Counted from the first letter of the stretch, positions 24,560 through 39,284 are shown. The stretch is DNA of 64,000 nt from Laccaria trichodermophora (GCA_018417955.1 JACTVC010000001.1:2976001-3040000); one strand, 5' to 3'. Numbers and translations are program-made. Notes: generated from the letters alone by a model not told the origin.

Positions 24560-24970
24560 CAGTCATCCACCCCTTAATGATACACCACCCCCATTTGATA
24601 CACTTTTGACTAGCAGATATCTCACTCAATACTGCACCAATTTTTATGAAACAAGTTGTAACAAGTAGTAAAAACTCATATCTACCACCACACATAATTT
24701 GGATGCAATTGAGGAAGAATTGGAAAAGCTGTGGAGCATACAAAATGGACTGTTTTTTGGAAATAGCCAAATACAGTCATACCCCTCAATGATACACCCA
24801 TAATCTTAATTTTTCTCTGTGAAATGTGGGTCAAACATTCTGAAATTTGGTATGGTCATAGAAGGGCATTTATCCGAGATTTTCATCTAGTTTTTGTAGA
24901 GAAAGGTTGTGCTCAAATCTGTTGAAGCTAATTTCTCATTTTGGGTGCATCATTAGCAGGTGGATGACTG
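24560..24970. mobile_element. Non-autonomous Tc1/mariner-like MITE (about 411 bp)
   Basis: Terminal inverted repeats begin CAGTCATCCACC on the left and end GGTGGATGACTG on the right. Both are flanked by TA (24558-24559 and 24971-24972), the target duplication of Tc1/mariner elements. The repeats extend further inward with mismatches (ttaatgatacacc versus its complement gggtgcatcattag). A second TIR-like string, acagtcatacccctcaatga, sits inside at about 24773. There is no transposase ORF. Confidence 0.75.
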
Positions 24971-25238
24971 TAGGGTGTGACCTATTTCGATCAACTCTTC
25001 GTCACTTCAACATCTGATGTAGAATCAGGTGCACACCATACCTGATTCCTGACTTTGGCTATCCCATGCCCATATTGCCTCTGCAACCATGCAAAGCCTT
25101 GGCATCATTGGACACCTTCTGTAGTATTTTACAACTGTTTCTGGATTAGGAGTCCTTATGCCAACCTTATGCTGACTTGTTTGGATCTAATAGTATTTGG
25201 TTATAACATGTTTGCCTAATACTATTGTACAAATACTC

Positions 25239-25941
25239 ACAAGAGGCAAATCACATTTGTCACCTGGTGAAGAGGTAATAAAAAGGAGATAACTATGTTA
25301 AATAGTCAACCTCACATTAGTGTCAAAAATGTTCAAATAAAAAAGATTCATTGTTATCTCAACTTTGCAGCCACAAAAAGGTGATGATGTGTATGTCAAA
25401 TATTGATTGGTAGTTTGTTAGTGCAGGAATGACTGAGAAACAAAAGAAATCCTGCCAGGAAAGGAAGATAAAGAAAGACCCTGTTTTACCTTTGCAACAA
25501 TGATGAGGCAACTATTTAATGTCATTGAAAGATCTTTCCAGCCTGAGGGAACAGAAACAAAGAATTAAAATTATCTCTCAGGGTTCCTTTGTTCAAGAGG
25601 GTTAAATTTAATTTCCTTGATTGCTTTTTAAAGTGCCAAGAAAGACCTTTCAGTGACATTAAATAGTTGCTTCACCATTGTTGCCCAGGTAAAACAGGGT
25701 CTTTCTTTATCTTCCTTTTCTGGCAAGAATTTCTTTTGTTTCTCAGTCATTCCTGCTCTAACAAACTACCAATAAATATTTTACATACATGATATGACCT
25801 TTTTGTAGCTGCAAAATTGAATGAACAATGAATCTTTTCTATTTAAACATTTTTAACACCAATGTGGAATTGACTATTTAACATATTTATCTCCTTTTTA
25901 TTACCTCATTGCCAGGCAATGAATGTGGTTTGCCCCTTGTC
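25239..25941. mobile_element. Foldback (long inverted-repeat) element
   Basis: Two arms of about 300 bp (25239-25543 and 25633-25941) are imperfect reverse complements over their full length, separated by about 90 bp. Clear anchor strings are gaggtaataaaaaggagat at the outer end and acaaaagaaat with ccctgttttacct toward the centre, each with its complement on the other arm. No coding capacity. An RNA across it would form a long hairpin. Some differences between arms are transitions, consistent with later mutation. Confidence 0.75.
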
Positions 25942-26257
25942 ACTGTCAAGCAGACATATCTTGCATTTATTTAATGAGTACATGACAGATGATAACAATG
26001 TGTTTGGGTATATATGTCACAAACCATCCTCATGACCCTTTACCTCATATGACCTATCCATGCCAACCTTGCTCCTCAGACTACAATGCTGAACTAACTC
26101 CAATCTTGTATCCTGGAAAATCCACACTGAACATGTGTATGCAACTTCAAGCATGACAACTTTGAATAGAACAAGTGCCTATTGTTCTTTGCCTCACCAA
26201 GCCACCTACTCTCCACCTTGGCAAACCTCTTCACAATAACTCCCAATTCTGACTCCA

Positions 26258-26616
26258 CTAGTGTTTAAAGGTTCAGTCCATAGGACTGCAAAAAACTGGT
26301 GGACCAGACTGAACCAGACCATGGTTTGGTCTTTTTTCAGTTGCAGTTGCCCAAATTTGGGGTTGGTCCAGTTGCTGGTTGCCTCATTTCAAAGTAATAA
26401 TGATTGAGGTATGAATGATTTATATTGGTACAACAAATTATATGCAAAGAAACCAGTCTGGATCAGTCTGAACCAGTTCCATGGACCACAAAAAACTGGT
26501 TCTAGGTGGTTCAGTTCCATTCCCTCAATATCCAAGTCAGTCCTAGACCAGTTGGGGTCCACAGTTGCACATTTTAGGGGCAAAAAACTGGACTGAACTG
26601 AACCTTTAAACACTAG
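26258..26616. mobile_element. MITE-like element with 6-bp target duplication (359 bp)
   Basis: Terminal inverted repeat CTAGTGTTTAAAGGTTCAG at the left and its near complement CTGAACCTTTAAACACTAG at the right, with ACTCCA directly repeated outside both ends (26252-26257 and 26617-26622). The inside is filled with repeated motifs around ctggt/accag, including aaaaaactggt in both halves. No transposase ORF. Superfamily not assigned. Confidence 0.7.
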
Positions 26617-28163
26617 ACTCCATGTTTCCTCACTTGTTGTCTCCACCTCCATGATACTTCCTCATGGCCCTTGTTCCCTCTATTGTTCTACCTTGTACTG
26701 ATATCAGTGACCTCTTCTTGTCTTGTTGCTTTGTCCTCTTGTCTCAGCCTCTCATCTGTGTTATCTCTACTAACTCACCTCAGACTTCAACTACAACACT
26801 GAATCCACTTTACACTGAGTTATCATGTAACTCTGATACCCTAACATTTCACTTGGTTTCATTCACTTCATGTATTCTCGAAGTCTGCAACTCCAAGCCT
26901 ACACTATCTTCATCTCTGACAGACTTAACTCCATTCCTGTCAGTCTCAGAGCTCAACCCTGTACCTCCCAGCTTCTTGGACTTAGCTCCATACACTTATG
27001 CTTCCAGAGCTAACTCTGTATAATGACTCTATTCCAGATCTCGTCCCCTTCCAGTCTAGTAACTACCAGTGGTATCTATGTCAACCCCTACCTTGTCTTA
27101 TACCCTATCTAAGGAATAGGATGGATCCTAACAATATACTAGAGACTGGTTGAGCAGTAACTGTACTATCAAAGGTCAGGTACTTGGCCACCTAAGGGTT
27201 TCTGGTGGAATAACAGTGAATCAAAATACTTACATATCTCAAGCTTTGGTCAGATGCTTGGCAGCTATGTTAGGAAGGACCTAAGATACTTGCTATGATG
27301 TTTGAATTAACTATATAACTGTGATGGGGATTCTCTGACAGAGGGTGGGAAATTGTACAAGCCTGAGAACTCAGCCAATCAGAGAAGCATGGGGCTCATG
27401 TGGGTTAAAACATAAAATTTGGGTGCAATTATATATACTACTACCAGGATCTACAACATTGGCAAGTTTCAAGCCAAGAGTCAAAACACTGGTGCTGGGC
27501 AAGGTGTTGCCATATCAGGGGGGGGGGTCTTAGAAAACATGCCAAAACACCACATGGCCACCCATCAACCCATCATATCTCAAATTGAGTGATCTTTGGC
27601 AAATTCATGTTCATGTCAATAACTTCCTGTATTACAGCCCTCAAATTTAAACATACACTATGGTAAGTGGTTTGCTGTCTAGACCCTAAGTACTGAAATA
27701 ACCAAGTACCCAGGCTGAGTAGGTGACCTTTGATAGTATGTGTGTACAAAGTTAGTGGAGACAGGTAATAAAAGAGTTAGAAAGCAACAAGGAAAATTGT
27801 AATGGTGAATAGAGTGCAAGAGAGTAGAGGAGTGAATGAAGTGAGAGGGAATAGAGTATAAATGGGGAGTACCATAACACATGCTTTGCATGTGACATTG
27901 GAAGCCTTTGGATGTTGTCTGTCTCATGTCCTACTGAAAATCAAAATAAGAATTTATAATCTGGGAATGTTGCAATGTTGCAATACCTTTCTCTTCATTA
28001 TCTTGGAAATTTTGTTTGTAATTTTGGAAAGATGATGAGCTGAAATAAAAAGACATGAATTGACCAAACTTCAGAGTAGATAAAACTCACTCTTTTTCTT
28101 TGATTGGGTTCCTGAAGCATTTCTATTGGCTGGAGATCTAATTTCTGCAAGTAATGCAACTGC
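26617..28163. other. CpG-poor non-coding stretch
   Basis: About 1.5 kb with no reliable gene. An open frame at about 26664-27023 is Ser/Thr/Leu-rich with no motif. A run of ten G lies near 27520. Parts near 27165-27195 (actatcaaaggtca, ggtacttgg) recur inverted near 27700-27745, hinting at another degenerate inverted-repeat element. It reads as old transposon debris. Confidence 0.4.
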
Positions 28164-31100
28164 TTAAACTGTTTCTGGATGTTCCTCTCCCAAAAATTTC
28201 TGTCTTACATCTACAACTTGGACTTCAAGGTTGGCTGCATCTGTGTACTTTTGTAGACAGTAAAATATTACTGCAAGACTCTCCATTGCATCAATTGTGT
28301 CAGGGTGTTCTTCTCCAAGATATTTTTTTCTCATGTCAAGAACTTGGATCTGAAGCTTCTCTGCATCTGCATAATTCCCTAGACTCTTGAATATGCCTGC
28401 AAGGTCACTCATAGCTGAGATTGTATCTGGGTGTTCTTGTCCAAGGAGACTATTTCTTAGATCTACAACTTTAATCTGCAGTTTCTCTGCATCTGCATAT
28501 TTTCCTAGTCTCTTATATGTTAATGCAAGGTCACTCATAGCTAAGATTGTATGTGGGTGTTCTTGTCCAAGGTGACTGTTTCTCAGATCTAGAGTTTTGA
28601 TTTGCAGTTTCTCTGCATCTGCATATTTTCCTAGTCTCTTATATGTTAATGCAAGGTTACTCATGACAGTGATTGTACTTGGGTGTTCTTCTCCAAGAAG
28701 TCTGTTTCTCACATCTAGAACTTTGATGTGCAGCTTCTCTGCATCTTCATGTTTTCCTAGTCTCTCATATGTACCTGCAAGGTTACCCATAACAGTGATT
28801 GTGCTTGGGTGTTCTTCTCCAAGAAGTCTGTTTCTCACATCTAGAACTTTGATGTGCAGCTTCTCTGCATCTTCATATCTTCTTAATCCCACATATGTAT
28901 TTGCAAGATTACTCATGGCAGTGATTGTATCTGGGTGATCTTCTCCAAGAAGTCTGTTTCTTAGATCTAGAACTTTGATTTGTAGCTTCTCTGCATCTGC
29001 AAATTTTTCTAGATACTCATATGTAATTGCAAGATCACTCATAACATTGATTCTATTTGGGTGTTCTTCTCCAAGTAGTTTGTTATCCAGGGCTTTTATT
29101 TGAAGCTTCTCTGCATCTGCATATTTTCCTAGATCCTGATATGTATGTGCAAGATCAGTCAAGGTACCAATTGTATCTGGGTGCTCTTCCCCATATATGA
29201 TTTTTTTAATATTCAAAGCTTCAGTTTCAAGCTTCTCTGCATCTAGATATTTTCCTAGGCTTTTATATGTATATGCAAGGTCACACATAGCCCTAATTGT
29301 ATTTGGGTGTTTTTCCCCATGTAGTATATTTCTCATAATTAAAACCTCAACTCTGAGCTTCTCTGCATCTGCATATTTTCCAAGACTCTCATATGTAATT
29401 GCAAGATTACCCATGGTTGAGATTGTGTCTGGGTGCTCATCCCCAAGTAATTTGTTTCTTTGATCTAGAACTTTTATATGTAGCTTCTCTGCATCTGAGT
29501 ATCTTCCTAGTCCATGATATGCATTTGCAAGGCAACCCATGGCACTGATTGTCTTGGGGTGTTCTTCTCCAAAATGACCTTTCATCCAATTTAGAACTTT
29601 GATTTTGAGCTTCTCTGCATCTGCATATTTTCCTAGACCTTGATATGTAGCTGCAAGGTAGCTCATGGCTGAGATTGTATCTGGGTGCTCCTCTCCAAGA
29701 GTACTGCTTCTTGTATCCAGAACTTGAATCTCAAACTTCTCTGCCTCAGTACTATACCCCTGTTCACTCAACAACCTTCCAAACTTTTCATGAGCATCAT
29801 CAAAGTATCTATCAACCATATTCTTTGTTGCCATTACACTTTGCATTATGTTGGCTCTCAAATGAGTGACCAAAATCTGTCTGAACTGGTATGTCTGCTT
29901 ATCAAAGTCTTCTAACAGAGAGCAAGCCAATATTCCATATGCCATCAAAGAGTATTTCTCTCTATCTTCTGAGGACATTCTATCTCTTCCCCATGTGTGG
30001 ATGAGTGGATGCATGGTATAGATACCTTTGGATGAACCCAGTTTGATCAGGCTGAATGAAATTAATATTCGAACTCCTTCTTTGAAGATGAAGTTATCCC
30101 ATTTTTCTGTGTTATGAAGCTGAAGCAGTGGACAGTTTATTACAGAGCTTGCAAGAGGTAAGGCAGACCCCCACTCATATTTCTTATGTTTTTCAGTAGC
30201 AGCATAAGAAAAGATTTCTTCAGTAATGCCATCAAAATGAAAGAAAGCAAATATAGCCAGCAGAAACATTGCACCATTAGCTGCCTCAGCTGTGTGAGGA
30301 TCATCACTTTTGGCTCTTGCCTGAATTTCTTTGAATGATAGCTCCCAAGTCCCATAGACAGACCTGTTATATTTAGATGCCCCTTTGAAAGCTGGGTAAG
30401 ATAATAATTTTTCTCTGTATTGAGAATATTCATCCAGATAGTCTCTGATATCTGTGTCCCCAAAAGCAATAAAAGCACCAGCCTGATCAATAGCCAGAGG
30501 AATGCAAAAGAGCTCATTCACAATCCTGGAAGCCTCCACTAGTAAATCTTCTTGAGACTCAATCAAGCAAGCAGCCTTCAAAAGTAAAGAAATGGCATCA
30601 TTTTCTCCCATCTCCTTCACCTCAAGAGAATTCTCATGTAATGTCAAATGTTTTAGACCAGAGTTGCAACTAGTTATTAGAATATTCCCCCCAAGCCCAG
30701 ATGGAAAATATTGCTCCAGTTCTTCAGGTGTCAGATTATCAGCATTATCAAAGACCATTGCATAGTTATCTCCCAGAGAGCTGATCCACCATAAAGCAGA
30801 TTGAGGTGAACCATCCAGTGCAGAAAACTGAGCCCCAGGAAGATTGCAGATTCCCTTCAGTCCCTCTGTGATTGTATCAATGGAAGATGCATCTATCCAG
30901 AAAACATGGGAAAAGCTGGGAACCAATCAGTCATAAGACCTGGGTATTTTGATAAAGAACTCACTAGTCAGACATCTCCTCCATGAACCTCAAACAAATC
31001 TGAGTCTTTCCAATACCCCCCATGCCATACAACAAGAAGAGTTTTCGTGGGCGAAGTTTATCATTGCTTTCAGCAGCAAAATGTTCCTTCAGTGTAGTGA

Positions 31101-31399
31101 GAGCGTCAGTCCGCCCTGTGAACCGAATACTCGAGTTTGGTTTTACAGGAATCGCTGCCTCGGACGTCGTTTTGTTGTCAGCGCTCGTGTAGTAATTGAT
31201 CTGAAAAAGATACCAATTGGTCAGCTTGCAATAACAGGCATCGGAGAGCTTCACAGACAGTATCAGCAGTGTTAAATGTGCCGCCACTTATAACGAAGTT
31301 CTGAGCACTTTGGAGGACATGTTTGCCACTCATGTTGGTAGCATAACAGATGGGGGCGGAAGAAAGAAACGAGAAGTTGGGTGCAGCAACATGAGGCAT
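28164..31399 (-). CDS. NLR-like NB-ARC/TPR protein
   Basis: STAND NTPase with C-terminal kinesin-light-chain-type TPR repeats, a class common in fungi and thought to act in recognition and signalling. Three exons: about 31261-31399 (header SGKHVLQSAQNFVISGGTF, the agaric N-terminal header), then an exon ending at the intron near 30960, and a large last exon of about 920 codons. The P-loop is LFLLYGMGGIGKTQICLRF, preceded by FTGRTDALTTL. Further NB-ARC-like segments are HVFWIDASS, NYAMVFDNADN and IPLAIDQAGAFI. From about residue 500 onward run roughly thirteen 42-residue TPR units of the form ADAEKLQIKVLDLRN..LGEEHPDTI. The ORF ends right after HPETV, in mid-repeat phase, so the 3' end could be truncated. 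The last exon and part of exon 2 are almost free of CpG. The start at 31399 follows the header; an upstream in-frame ATG lies at 31498. Confidence 0.82.
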
Positions 31400-32017
31400 C
31401 TTTCGCAATTTGCCGCGGCACGTTTCGTGCACCAAGCACAGCTCAACATTGTCACCTGTCCCATTTGGCGCCCTGGAAGCGCAAACGTTTCTGCGCAAGA
31501 CTAAGTATCATGGTCGAAAGACAAGCTGCGACGTCGAGTTGTATCAAGAGGTCAGCGCTGTCAGCTTTTGCGTCATGGGCGTGGACTACGCTTCAACTAC
31601 TTACCGGTACTTACCCATCGAACTGTCCAACAGCCATTTTACCAGGCACAAGCCAGAGATCCTAGGCACGCTATTCATCCTTCGGAAATATCAATCCCTT
31701 GTAAGTTGTCAGTCTCGCTTCCTCTTCAGTTTCCCTCATCCCGAGAATGGGTGGTTGTATTGCATCACTAATGTTACTGTGTATACTCTCGTCGTTTCTC
31801 CCTCCGTCGCTCAATGTCAACTTGCTAACAACTTCCCAGAACATCCAATGAAATTTCGTCCCCACTGGTCCCCACCCTTCACCTCGAACAGCCGCGGATT
31901 ATTCTGCACGGCGTATCTCGGACCGTTTCCTCCCACACACGATTGACCTTGGTCAACGAAGCCCTCCGCCTCACTAAGTTTGACGAATTCCGACATCGGA
32001 GCTCATGACCCGACAAG
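31400..32017. other. Spacer 5' of the NLR-like gene
   Basis: CpG content here is normal, unlike the neighbouring island. It contains the NLR promoter and probably the 5' leader of the small gene that follows. Open frames here overlap one another and show no family motif. Confidence 0.35.
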
Positions 32018-32421
32018 ATGAGCTTCAACTTGAAGAAAGAGTTTGAAACGCTCAACACAGAATGGAGGAAAGAGATCGAGGACGAGTCGAGAGAGGAAGT
32101 AAGTCGCGGCCTTGACTTGACATGGCAGATCGGTGAGTCCGACCAGCGAGAAATTGCAGCTGACTCAGCCTTTGTACTTGCTACAGCAGGCGCGATTGGA
32201 AAGCAACGACGTTAAGCGGCACTTGGAAGTCAAACGCAGCACAGCGGCCGGGCCAGTTGGAGCTCGCTTAACACCTCGTCCCTTTGCCATCCTCAAACTC
32301 CAACGTTGTTGGGGGATTAGGCGAGTAGAAATCACAAGCCGAGGATCAATACCAACGCAGTCAGAACGAAACTCGCACCTCCAGCAAGAAGGCCCGGACT
32401 CTTACCAACGGCGTCACAGAT
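32018..32421 (+). CDS. Possible small hypothetical protein
   Basis: A charged, helical first exon (32018-32098, KKEFETLNTEWRKEIEDES) ends at a good gtaagt donor. Using the acceptor cag at 32187-32189, it continues as ARLESNDVKRHLEVKRS to a stop at 32421, giving about 104 residues. A further intron near 32300-32330 is possible and would change the C-terminus. No family recognised, and no support beyond splice signals and codon appearance. Confidence 0.3.
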
Positions 32422-33365
32422 AGACAAGGTCCCTCAGCTTCAAACTAAAGCAACATGTGCTACTCCTCGATTGGCTGGGGCCAGCCCAGCTAATCATGCG
32501 ATGAGGTTATGACGGTTTGTTTCGGGTTTTTCTGCTATTGGCGAGTTGGGGATGGATGCCTCCACAAAGCGAGTGGAGTGGAGTGGCGTCTTTTCAACCT
32601 TTCCCCTCTCTCCCCCTTCGTTTCAACCCTCCTCTCCGAAACTCTCTTATTTACCCGTTTCCTCCCCTCTTCCCGCCTCCCGTCTACTTCCAACCCGCTT
32701 CAATTTCTTCACGTTGTTAACGACTCTGCCCAAGTTCACACTTCCATCATCCGCCTTCTGCACGACCGCCCCCTCACAATATCAAATAACAGTGGCTGCC
32801 GGGACACGGCGCTCAGAGTGTGGGTCGTGAAAAAGAGAAATGTGTATGCGCGTTGAAAGGACAACACGGGCGAGGGCATCCACGTCTACGCAGGACACTT
32901 CCATCGGATGTACGGTGTTGCTCTTGATGGTGTGAGGATCGTTCCCTGGGGTCTGGGTATGACCGTTCCCACATGGGACGGTGCCACTGGGTTTGTTCGT
33001 TTTTTACACTGTCTGTCCACCTCACACCTAACGACCGCTTCAGCCAATGCCTCGCCCTGCAAGCCCACACGGCCCTCATCTGCCAACTGCAACTTGTCAA
33101 ATCCTCCCTCCATTCTACCTGACACCAATACCCCTCCACCCAGTGATCACCGGACACTCACCAGGAGAAGACGGAAGTCGGATGGCAGCGAAAAAGAAAT
33201 CGCTGGTCTACATCACGTTTTTTATCCACAAAATAGTTTCTCAGATTTCACTTGGAAATAAGAACGAAAAAAATCGTATCAATCGCATCAGCCTATCATT
33301 CTGACGACGCTGGAAGCAGGCCGAAAGCGTGTGTTCAACTAATCAACTTTACATACACCGAACAT
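32422..33365. other. Pyrimidine-rich intergenic region
   Basis: Strong C/T bias on the plus strand at about 32585-32710 (repeats such as cccctctctccccc), as seen just upstream of fungal transcription starts. The downstream ORFs at about 32908-33261 have no recognisable content, so I do not call a gene. Confidence 0.35.
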
Positions 33366-33495
33366 TGGTGATCGCGAAAATACATCCGTTCCTTCTTCGG
33401 AGTTTGGCTGCTGTACTTACATAGATCACAGCCTCATATCTCCCAAGATGTAACGGCGCTTCGCATTCTGTCGCGCTTGTCTTGCACCTACGGCG

Positions 33496-36488
33496 ATGAA
33501 CCGCATGCCCTTCTTCGCCCATGCCTCAGGTTTTACCATCAAAGACAGTCATATGTCTGAAGTTGGTGGGGACTATTTCAACATCCACTTCACGATGCCT
33601 GCAGAATCTACAGGCTGGTTCCGAATTTCAATCTTTCAACGATCTTATTGAATGAAGTGTTTAGAGCGCATTGCAACGCAACTACTGGGGAAAAGGAAAG
33701 AGTGTGATCTTGACAAAGGTGATGCGGAAGCCGATGGACCCAGGAAGAGATTGAGAAAAGTTCGCGATGAAACTTCGGATAGCCTGATGGTTCGCTTCTT
33801 CTCATGAATCATACCCCTTGCTTGACGAATTTATCTTCCGTCTCATAGGCCGTGCATTCAAAGGACATAGATTTGCAGAGACAACTAACAAGTGGCTCCG
33901 ATTATCGCACACACTCAGCATTCTACGAAGGGCGCGTTGTGGCGGTCAAGGTTTTCGAGGGTCCTCGCGCCAAGCAGGTTAAAAAATTCTTATTCCACTC
34001 GGAATTTATTAATTGTAACTCTTGCAGAGTTGGAAGCTCAATCTTACATTCGCTAAACACTTTCTGTGAATATCATCTACGACCTTTCGTATCTTCTAAT
34101 GACTCGCTCAAAATTCAGTCATTCTAATGTTCCAAAAATTGTCGGGATTTCTGACGAAAACAGAACAGAAAGTCCATTCATCATTTTTCATGGAAGTGAG
34201 TTTCTAGCACTCCCTTAAACACATTACACTCATGGGGATATCAGTATCTGACAGAAAAATGAATTCGTTGTTAGCCAATGCGTTGCGTACCGATCTGAAT
34301 AAGAGTGTTCGGCTATCGATGAGAACGGTCAGTTACATCGTCGGCCATGGTGATGCGGCTTAACCACGCAAATGACACCAGGTCAAAGGGCTCGCGGTAT
34401 GGATGGCTTTATTTCAGCCATGGCTTGTCTGAAATACGTTTTCTGGTATACAGGCAGGGCTGAGTTACATGGAATCTCAGAACCTTCTACCGAAGGGCAT
34501 AATTAAATTGGAGGTGAGTTTATAAGGTTAGCCTTGCGCACTGAGAAGATTCTTACTTTCGAGGATCAGAACTTCGACATCTTTGCTGGTGGCAGCGATG
34601 AGCCAGTTCTTTCGATTCACCTGTCGGATACCTCTGCTCGTGGACCCCAACCGGCTTACCATCCAGAAGACCACCGGGCTGGGACCGAAATGTTGAGCGC
34701 ACTCTGTCAGAAAGTTCGTACTCCTTCTAAGACAGAAAGGCCTATCCATTGCTGAGACAAGGCATTTTCGCCCCCTCCAGCTGTTTACGGAGGTCAACTC
34801 CACCCTCTATGGTATCACATTTATTTCCATGTTTTTTTACAGCCACTGAAATTCAATGACAGACGATTCTCCAGAGCGGGAACTCGACGCAGACGACTTG
34901 GTTGAAAATTACTCAAGCGTCGTTCAAAGCAATCAGGAAGGCCACTCAAATGTCGCCGGGGACGTTTCGAGCCCGACAGAAGTGCGAACAGCTCATAAAA
35001 CTCCTCGGCGTGAGGTGCGGTGGCAACTTGATAAGAGTGCAAACAATAGAAGCCTCGAGTCCATAGTGCGCCGTTTCGAGGACTACCTGGACTGTGTTTC
35101 GGCATCATCAGCAGACTCTCCCCTGTGTCGTATTACATTGGGTCATAAACGGATTTCCCATCGTTGTCCTGGATATCTTCGCGAGGAGATAACTCTCACA
35201 GCAGATGTGTCAAGAAGCGTTGTTGTTGCTCACCAATACCCCAGTCAAAGCGAGATTTGCACAATATGTGGCCAGCTTGTTCAATATCCTAGCAATCCAG
35301 TACCTTCTGCTGACTTTGAGTTCTCCTTTGACCCTTCTCTCCCTTCTTCTGCCAATCTTTTCTCACCCACAGAGACAACCGATCCCTTGGGCTTCTTGGA
35401 CAACTCTGATGAACTCAATCATTATCTTCAGGACCCCAGCAATTCAGTGCCTCATCATACTACTAAGGTGTCTATATGGCCCCACCCAAAAACCGTCGTC
35501 TCCACCAAGGTACCGATGTCGATTGGCTCAAAGCGTTCGCACGACTATAGTGTCGACGACTTTTTCGCAGACATGAAAAAGAGACGTGTCGATCCTGCCT
35601 ATGAACCGCGTGAGTCTCTCCCCATCCCTGCTTGTCGTGAAATTCTAACCGTTCCTTGCAGGAATGGCAGAACGTCTGAATAATCTCGTCTGCCACCAGC
35701 ATGGCAACTCGGGTGGAAACTACAGCACCTCTTTCAACCCGCGCTCCGCCTCCTTGGACATCCGCACCCCAGAAGAGCTCGCAACCGTAAACAAGTTCCT
35801 CGTCACCCTCGGCCGCGAAGTTTCTGGTGGTCGGCATCATCCGGTGCCCAGTCCAAACCTCCCCACAGACGCCCATTTTGACGCTGCCAACTTGAGTCAA
35901 CTTGGTCTCACCGGGATACCTGGCCTACTGCCTACGAACTATGATCACTTGGCGGAACGTCTTGCGATTCCCCTCTCCAGCAGCAACACTTACTCTCATC
36001 CTCGCCAAGATGTTCCGAACATCGTGAATGCCTCTGCCTTTACCTCCGAGTCATCACCGGCATCTCGTACTATCGGTCACCTGTCCAACACACTTGAAAC
36101 AAACAACGTTCCGAGCTCAAAATCTCCTCTTATCCACGATGTCATAGTTCACTCGCCCAGACGTCCACCGACGTCCAACGCGATCATTGCGGACATGATC
36201 GGTAACTCCTCGCTGCCGCAGTCCGCCGTTTCTCACTTGGCTCATGACGCTTCTGTTTACACAGCCTCTTCAGAGTTCAAGGACCTCAACAACTTCAACT
36301 CTGAACACCCCACCCCTGTTGATGACATGGAAAGTCTCCTAATGGACCAATACCTCGCCTATCTTGGGACGATTCCCTCGCCCCACCTCTCCTCACGTCG
36401 GCGACAGACCCTGCCAACAATGAATAAACAGTTGGTGCACAACCCAACCTTCAACCAATGTTTACGTCCCTCGCTTGTCCCCCACTAG
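33496..36488 (+). CDS. Protein-kinase-like (probable pseudokinase) protein, copy 1, transcription-factor-like tail
   Basis: About eleven exons join in frame. The header is MPFFAHASGFTIKDSHMSEV (agaric type), then a basic linker (KRKECDLDKGDAEADGPRKR). The kinase N-lobe has RVVAVKVFEGPRAKQ (beta-3 Lys) and HSNVPKIVGIS with FIIFHG hinge-like sequence. The C-lobe is AGLSYMESQNLL and DQNFDIFAGGSDEPVLSIHL. No HRD or DFG motif is visible, so catalysis is unlikely. The next block ends HRCPGYLREEITLTADVSRS and ICTICGQLVQ (a CxxC pair). The tail of about 400 residues has the NLS-like MKKRRVDPAYEPRMAERLNN, SLDIRTPEELATVNKFLVTL and ANLSQLGLTGIPGL, and looks like the C-terminus of a nuclear regulator. 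The first intron would need a GC donor (acag|gctggt), where copy 3 has GT. Confidence 0.65.
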
Positions 36489-36686
36489 ACATCGTAATGG
36501 CTTTTGATATTTACTACCCCAGTGACTAACAACCCGTTAGCTTGCGCAAATCACGATCATGTTGTATGTATTCTCCAAATATAATTATTTCAAGAGTCTC
36601 TCATAGTACCTAAGTATACTGAATAGAGGTGATGGGGTACATTACAACCCAACCGCCAAGGCCGACTCATCGGACGCCGTTATCGT

Positions 36687-39106
<2,420 letters not shown>

Positions 39107-39284
39107 AGGACAAAAGGGTGAGCCAGTGTTTCCAGGACGAGCTGGTGATTACAATGACACTGCTGTTGAAGCCTGAAGCTTTGAGGCTTGGTGGGTGAGG
39201 AGAGACATGCGTCCCCCCTAGTAGTTGTCAGAACGAAGACTGCCTTGGTGTGTGTGGATATTGGAGACAGCAAAACAAAATAGC

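Noticed and set aside
26664..27023. 119-residue Ser/Thr/Leu-rich ORF
   Set aside because: It lies in CpG-depleted transposon debris with no homology pattern; an open frame here is expected by chance in T/C-rich sequence.
28387..29463. Plus-strand ORFs antisense to the NLR gene (SFSASAYFP repeats)
   Set aside because: Their repetition mirrors the TPR repeats on the other strand; they are shadows.
32500..33300. Several overlapping Pro/Ser-rich plus-strand ORFs
   Set aside because: They result from the pyrimidine-rich composition. No start, splice pattern or family supports a gene.
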